Of a DNA stretch of 64,000 bases, positions 60,083-64,000 are shown piece by piece (positions within the stretch are counted from its first letter, which is position 1; each line of letters starts with the position of its first letter). The notes beneath the pieces were generated by a model. That model had not been told where the DNA came from. It was given only the letters and a program-made list of their open reading frames with translations, and searched no databases. The stretch is from positions 124,001 through 188,000 of the forward strand of contig NZ_BARF01000034.1 in NCBI RefSeq assembly GCF_000367365.1, given 5' to 3'. A program made the translations under genes and the position numbers. The stretch is from Streptomyces prunicolor NBRC 13075 (lineage in GTDB: Bacteria; Actinomycetota; Actinomycetes; Streptomycetales; Streptomycetaceae).

Positions 60083-61552
60083 CTAGGCCACCGAGATGTC
60101 CACGGACGGCCGCAGTTTCGCCGCAGCGGCCAGGGCCTCATGCATGGGATGGCCGTCGAAGGCCTCCAACAGGGCTTCGTCCGCCGGGAGTCCGGATGCC
60201 GGGTAGGCGATCTGCTCGTAGGCCGCCTGGAAGCGGGGGCCCCAACGGCGGGCGCCCAGGCGGGCCGTGCGGGAGCAGTTGTCGACCATGTAGGCCACGT
60301 CCCGTGCGTGCATGTAGGGCAGCAGGGAGTCGACCGCCTCGATGACGGACTCGTTGACGATCTCGGACCAGGGGTGGCCGCGCTCGGCGAACTCGTCGAC
60401 CTGGGCGGTCATCGTCGCCACGAACACCCCGGCGGTGAACGGATCGACGGGCAGGGCCCGTTCGGCCCGGCGCGCCCGCACCTCAGCTCCTACGGCCCAC
60501 ATCGGGGAACCGCCGATCCCGCTCATCTCCCGCGCCCCGAGCCACCGTTCGGCAAGAACCACGCTGCGCAGCTCGGTGCCGTCGGCGACCTCGTCGTAGA
60601 TCTCGGCGACGATCTCGCGGGCGGGACCGTAGGTCGCCGAGTACACGCGGTCGAAGACCTCCCGTCCGGCCGGGTCCAACTCCTCGCGGACGGCGCGGAG
60701 TCCGGCCTGGGAGATGGTGCGGGCGATCGGGCCGGTGACGTTCTCGCAGGAGCGCTCGTACGCGGTCACCGCGTCGTCGCCGGTCAGGCGGTAGCGCGTG
60801 AACAGGCTCTCGACGATGCCGTGGACGGCGCCGAGCAGGATGGCGCGTTCGCCCACGATGTCGGAGCGGTACTCGCTCTCCAGGGTGGTGCGGAAGGTGT
60901 ACGGCGAGCCCAGCGCGACCGACCAGCCGAGCGCGCGGTCGGTGGCCTTGCCGTCGGGGTCGGCGTGGACGGCGTAACTGCTGTTGATACCGGCGCCGTT
61001 GATCTCGGCGCCCTGCTCGTAGAGCCGGCGCACGGAGTCGCCCATGCCCTTGGGGCAGACGGCGATGACTCCGTGTCCGGGCGGGAACTCCCCACCGGTA
61101 GCCCGGAGATGACCGAGCAGGAAGCCGTGCGAGAGGCCGATGGTCGCGCCGGGCTGCAACGCCGCGAAGATCTCCTCGTGATGGGCGGCGAGGGCGGCGT
61201 CCGCGATCAGCAGGATCACCAGGTCGCTGTCGGCGGTGACCGCGAGCCAGTCGCCGAGCGTGCCGTCCTCCTCGGTGAAGCCGTGCGCGCGGGCGTCCGC
61301 CACCGATGCCGAGCCAGGACGCAGCCCGACACTCACCCGGATGTCCGTACCGGCGAGGGAGTCGCGCAGGTTGCGGGCCTGGGCGCGGCCCTGCGGGCCC
61401 CAGCCGATGACGCCGATGCGGCGGACGCCGGCGAAGGCCTCGGGGAGCAGCGGGAAGAGGTGCCGGCCGCCGCGCAGGATGGTCTCCGTGCCGCCGGGCA
61501 CGTCCATCGTTTCGAGGGCGAAGACGGCGGAGGTGTACGTGGTCGAGGTCAT
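60083..61552 (-). CDS. ilvC: Ketol-acid reductoisomerase, class II, plant-like
   Basis: A 489-aa enzyme for branched-chain amino acid synthesis that converts acetolactate to dihydroxyisovalerate with NADPH and Mg2+. The Rossmann motif is GVIGWGPQG (residues 47-55), with SHGFLLGHL, VIAVCPKGMG, NGAGINSSYAVH, GERAILLGAVHGIVE and the C-terminal INESVIEAVDSL-like VNESVIEAVDSL with MHARDVAYMVDNCSRTARLG by position. These stretches match plant chloroplast KARI as I know it much better than the short class I enzymes usual in actinobacteria. It is divergent from an IlvY-like regulator. Confidence 0.88.
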   Translation of the reverse strand: MTSTTYTSAVFALETMDVPGGTETILRGGRHLFPLLPEAFAGVRRIGVIGWGPQGRAQARNLRDSLAGTDIRVSVGLRPGSASVADARAHGFTEEDGTLGDWLAVTADSDLVILLIADAALAAHHEEIFAALQPGATIGLSHGFLLGHLRATGGEFPPGHGVIAVCPKGMGDSVRRLYEQGAEINGAGINSSYAVHADPDGKATDRALGWSVALGSPYTFRTTLESEYRSDIVGERAILLGAVHGIVESLFTRYRLTGDDAVTAYERSCENVTGPIARTISQAGLRAVREELDPAGREVFDRVYSATYGPAREIVAEIYDEVADGTELRSVVLAERWLGAREMSGIGGSPMWAVGAEVRARRAERALPVDPFTAGVFVATMTAQVDEFAERGHPWSEIVNESVIEAVDSLLPYMHARDVAYMVDNCSRTARLGARRWGPRFQAAYEQIAYPASGLPADEALLEAFDGHPMHEALAAAAKLRPSVDISVA

Positions 61553-61578
61553 GGTCGAGTTGTAGGCTCCGGGCAAGT

Positions 61579-61616
61579 GTTGCAGCAAGCGCAACTTACG
61601 CAGCGGCCTGTTGCGC
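61579..61616. promoter_or_regulatory. LysR-type operator region between ilvC and the regulator gene
   Basis: GTTGC (61579-61583) is inverted at 61591-61595 (GCAAC), and GCGCAAC (61589-61595) is perfectly inverted at 61610-61616 (GTTGCGC). The 88-bp divergent region is thus built of overlapping TTGC/GCAA symmetry, the usual layout of tandem LysR sites. Confidence 0.55.
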
Positions 61617-61640
61617 AAAGCGAAAGGGCCAGGTCACGGT

Positions 61641-62492
61641 ATGCGGGACGACCATCGGGAACTGCGGCTTTTCCTGCATCTGGCGCAGACGCTGAACTTC
61701 GGGCGGACCAGTCTCGACTGCCATGTCAGTCCGGCGACGCTCACCCGGACCGTGCAGCGGCTGGAGGCCGGCCTCGGACACCGGCTCTTCGACCGCGGTG
61801 CGCGCGGGGTCTCCCTCACCGCGGAGGGGCACCGCTTCCGTGAATACGCCGTCCAGGCACTGGAGTTGTGGCGCACCTACCGCGAGGAGCATCCCGACCC
61901 GGCCGAACTCACCGGCCGTCTCACCCTGTTCGCCACGGTGACCGCCTGCCAGGCCCTGCTGCCCGACCTGTTGGCGCCGTTCCGGGCCGCGCATCCGCAG
62001 GTACGGCTCGATCTGCGCACCGGCGACGCGGCGGCGGCGCTGGCCCGCCTCGACGAGGGCGAGGCCGACGTGGCGGTCGCGGGCATCCCACCCCGGCTGC
62101 CGGAACCCCTGGTCAGCCGGACGGTCACGGTGACCGAACTGGTCCTGGTCACCGCGCGCGACCGTCCCGACCCGGGTCTCGACGGCCCGTTCGTCCTCCC
62201 GCACCGGGGCCTGGTCCGCGAGGCTGCCGACCGCTGGTTCCGCACCCGGGGCACGACACCCGACGTGGCCTGCGAACCGGACGGCCACGAAGGCCTGCTG
62301 ACCCTGGTCGCCCTGGGCTGCGGGACGGGAGTGGTACCCCGCCTCGTCCTGGACAACAGCGCCGTACGGGAACGGCTGACGGTGATCCCGGCGGACCCAC
62401 CACCGGAGCCGTTCCCGATCGGGCTCTGCGTACGACGAGCGGACCTGCGCCGCCCACTGGTGGCAGCCCTGTGGAGCCTGACGGCGCCATAG
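61641..62492 (+). CDS. LysR family transcriptional regulator, IlvY-like
   Basis: A 283-aa activator. The HTH segment (LRLFLHLAQTLNFGRTS, HVSPATLTRTVQRLEAGLGHRLFDR by position) and the effector domain (LTGRLTLFATVTACQALLPDLLAPFRAAHPQVRL by position, TGDAAAALARLDEGEADVAVAG, GHEGLLTLVALGCGTGVVPRLVLDNS by position) follow enterobacterial IlvY closely in order and wording. IlvY activates ilvC when acetolactate accumulates; the divergent ilvC here supports the same role. ATG 61641 has AGG(T) upstream only weakly. Confidence 0.88.
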   Translation: MRDDHRELRLFLHLAQTLNFGRTSLDCHVSPATLTRTVQRLEAGLGHRLFDRGARGVSLTAEGHRFREYAVQALELWRTYREEHPDPAELTGRLTLFATVTACQALLPDLLAPFRAAHPQVRLDLRTGDAAAALARLDEGEADVAVAGIPPRLPEPLVSRTVTVTELVLVTARDRPDPGLDGPFVLPHRGLVREAADRWFRTRGTTPDVACEPDGHEGLLTLVALGCGTGVVPRLVLDNSAVRERLTVIPADPPPEPFPIGLCVRRADLRRPLVAALWSLTAP

Positions 62493-62590
62493 GCGCCCCA
62501 AAGGGGCGCAGGGCTGTATTTGATTTGCGGCTACCGCCGCGCGGGCGCGCCCAGCCACAACGGGCGCCGCAGCAAACCGACGACGCACGC
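62493..62590. repeat. Streptomycete-type intergenic repeat with terminator hairpin
   Basis: GCGCCCC-AAA-GGGGCGC (62493-62509) forms a 7-bp stem directly after the LysR stop, followed by AGGGCTGTATTTGATTTGCG and then CAGCCACAACGGGC. I recognise this order as a short element seen between convergent genes in many Streptomyces genomes. It lies between the LysR and flotillin-like genes and likely terminates both. Confidence 0.6.
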
Positions 62591-62612
62591 CCCGCTACTC
62601 CCAGCGGAGCGC

Positions 62613-63794
62613 CTAGTCCAGGTCAACCGGCCCGTCGTTCTTCTTCTCGTCCTTCTTCGCCTGCAACTGGAGCAGATTCTTGACCTCGTCACCGGGCCGA
62701 CGCCCGTCGGGGTCCGCCCCGCTCAGATTCCCCCGCACCGAGTCCAGAATCGTCAGCCCCTGCGAGACAAGCCCCGCGGCGATCTCGCCAAGCCCGTCCG
62801 CCCCGTTGAGAACGTTGACGTTGGCCCCCGCAAGACCCCCCGCCGCTTCCTTGACGATCTGCGGAAGCTGGTCGATCAGCATCCGGTCGAGCGCGACGCG
62901 GTCGTACGACGCCGCCGCCTCGGCCTGGATCTTCATCCGGTCCGCCTCGGCGATGGCGAGCAGCTTGATCCGCTGGGCCTCGGCCTCGGCCGGCTTGACG
63001 ATCTCGGCGACCAGCTGCTGCTGGCGCAACTCGGCCTGGCGCTGGGCCAGTTCGGTCTGCGCGGCGAGCACTTCCTGCTGGGCGTGGGCCTGCGCGAGCG
63101 GTCCGGCCTGCGCGGCCTGCGCCTGGGCGCGGTCGACCTCGGCCGAGTACTCGGCCTTGACGACCGCGGTCTGCCGGGCGTACTCGGCCTGGTTGCGGGC
63201 CGCGACCTGCTCCGCCTCGACGGAGGCCTGGGTGGCCTGGGCCTGGGCGATCTGGGCCTGCCGCTGGATGGCCGCCTTGTGCGGCGCGGACATGGCCTCG
63301 ATGTAGCCGACCTCGCCGTCGTCGATCGACTGGATCTGCAGCGAGTCCACGATCAGGCCGATCTTCGCCATCTCGACCTTTGACGTGTCGAGAACCTCGG
63401 CGGCGAGCTTCTGCCGCTCCGTGACGATCTCCTCGACCGTCATCGAGCCGATGATGGACCGCAGGTGACCGGCGAAGATCCGGCCGGTCAGGACCGACAT
63501 CTGGTCCTGGTCGGAGAGGAAGCGCTGGCCCGCGTTGATGATGCTCTCGGTGTCGTTGCCGACCTTGAACGCGATCACGGCGCGGACGTGCAGCGCGATG
63601 CCCTGCCTGGTCACACAGGTCTCGGTGACCTCGGCCTCGCACATCGACAGCGTGAGGAAGCGGGTCTTGCGGAAGACCGGCAGCACGAACTTTCCGTGCC
63701 CCGTGACCACTCGGAACGGCGCGCCCCCCAGTCCCCGCCTGCCACCCGAGATCAGCATCGCCTCATCGGGGGCGGGAACGCGGTAACCGAACAT
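62613..63794 (-). CDS. Flotillin-like SPFH domain protein
   Basis: A 393-aa membrane-associated scaffold. Residues of about 5-190 form the SPFH domain (MFGYRVPAPDEAMLISGGRRG, VLTGRIFAGHLRSIIGSMTVEEIVTERQ by position), followed by a long Ala/Glu/Gln-rich coiled coil (residues about 195-300) and the flotillin-type tail DRMLIDQLPQIVKEAAGGL. There is no long N-terminal helix, as in eukaryotic flotillins. GAGGAG precedes the ATG. It is 11 bp after an NfeD-like gene, the usual partner of bacterial flotillins. Confidence 0.9.
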   Translation of the reverse strand: MFGYRVPAPDEAMLISGGRRGLGGAPFRVVTGHGKFVLPVFRKTRFLTLSMCEAEVTETCVTRQGIALHVRAVIAFKVGNDTESIINAGQRFLSDQDQMSVLTGRIFAGHLRSIIGSMTVEEIVTERQKLAAEVLDTSKVEMAKIGLIVDSLQIQSIDDGEVGYIEAMSAPHKAAIQRQAQIAQAQATQASVEAEQVAARNQAEYARQTAVVKAEYSAEVDRAQAQAAQAGPLAQAHAQQEVLAAQTELAQRQAELRQQQLVAEIVKPAEAEAQRIKLLAIAEADRMKIQAEAAASYDRVALDRMLIDQLPQIVKEAAGGLAGANVNVLNGADGLGEIAAGLVSQGLTILDSVRGNLSGADPDGRRPGDEVKNLLQLQAKKDEKKNDGPVDLD

Positions 63795-63805
63795 TCTGGT
63801 ACTCC

Positions 63806-64000
63806 TCACTCAGCGCCGGCGGGGTCCCCGCCCAGCGCGTCCAATGGATCCACCCACTTGATGACGTGGACCTCACGACTTCCTCGCGACTCGATCACGA
63901 GTACGGTCGCCCCCGTGGGCAGAGGATCGTCCGACCAGGCGAGGAAGGTCTCGGAGCCGCCTCGGACGCGCACCAGGATCTCGCCGGGGCCCGCGCTTCC
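63806..64000 (-). CDS. NfeD-like protein, C-terminal part (cut by window end)
   Basis: The last 64 codons of a minus-strand gene are present. The translation includes GEILVRVRGGSETFLAWSDDPL by position, PTGATVLVIESRGSREVHVIKW and a DPAGAE end, which matches the OB-fold domain at the end of NfeD proteins. NfeD works with flotillin-like SPFH proteins in membrane organisation. The N-terminal membrane part lies beyond the window. Confidence 0.75.
   Translation of the reverse strand, partial: GSAGPGEILVRVRGGSETFLAWSDDPLPTGATVLVIESRGSREVHVIKWVDPLDALGGDPAGAE

Noticed and set aside
60140..61843. Open frame of 567 codons antisense to the KARI gene
   Set aside because: The KARI frame on the other strand is strongly conserved; the antisense product has no domain and overlaps the LysR start.
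1..64000. Insertion sequence, prophage or integrative element
   Set aside because: No transposase, integrase, phage structural gene, tRNA or terminal repeats could be recognised on either strand.

Overview
The window is very GC-rich. Its codons almost always end in G or C, GTG starts are common, neighbouring genes often overlap as ATGA or GTGA, and several gene families are streptomycete hallmarks (SARP/NB-ARC regulators, TerD, the Rv1733c family, an RsbW-like ATPase, SHOCT and SPFH proteins). Rare TTA codons occur in only two of the genes called here. All of this points to a Streptomyces or close-relative chromosome. I see no transposase, integrase, phage gene, rRNA, tRNA or CRISPR array. 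The region looks like chromosomal arm or flank with mixed housekeeping and accessory genes.

Layout. 1-5.8 kb: a peptide/solute ABC importer operon (binding lipoprotein, two permeases, two ATPases, the last cut by the window edge) on the minus strand, with a divergent Lrp/AsnC regulator. 6-8.1 kb: a secreted metzincin-type metalloprotease with a TTA codon and a DasR-like operator upstream. 8.2-10.3 kb: an NAD-dependent DNA ligase, followed by a possible structured small RNA. 11.3-15.5 kb: a PaaX-type regulator, a secreted alpha/beta hydrolase and a DHA2 efflux pump. 15.5-20 kb: a DEAD-box RNA helicase, a TTA-containing Ser/Thr kinase, a hemerythrin-like protein and an LLM-class oxidoreductase. 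20-27.7 kb: two AfsR-like SARP/NB-ARC regulators (the second frameshifted and carrying an internal 21-bp repeat) flanking an SGNH esterase. 27.9-34.1 kb: a Dabb protein, an SDR, and a likely 3-hydroxybutyrate set (MHS transporter, PucR/GAF regulator, dehydrogenase), then a Nudix hydrolase.

34-43.5 kb holds envelope genes: apolipoprotein N-acyltransferase, an O-antigen-ligase-like membrane protein, a PH-like membrane protein, an Asp/Glu racemase, an HpnB-like glycosyltransferase, a double TerD protein, a MOSC protein and an Rv1733c-family protein. 43.5-48.4 kb: an unusual beta-helix/AAA+ fusion convergent with a polytopic membrane hydrolase. 48.6-52.7 kb: a DeoR regulator, an SRPBCC protein, a Cds1-like PLP enzyme, a small unknown and an RsbW-like ATPase. 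53.1-58.1 kb: an FtsX/MacB-type exporter with a SHOCT protein, divergent from a TetR/DUF4865 pair that has a clear operator. 58.2-60 kb: a YraQ-type permease with a His-rich partner. 60-62.5 kb: a plant-chloroplast-like ketol-acid reductoisomerase divergent from an IlvY-like LysR regulator. 62.6-64 kb: a flotillin-like SPFH protein after a truncated NfeD-like gene.

Strongest items for follow-up: the plant-type KARI/IlvY pair, the candidate small RNA after the ligase gene, the beta-helix/AAA+ fusion, the two TTA (bldA-type) genes, and the frameshifted repeat-bearing SARP gene. Every assignment rests on motif recognition from the translated sequence; no database search was run.
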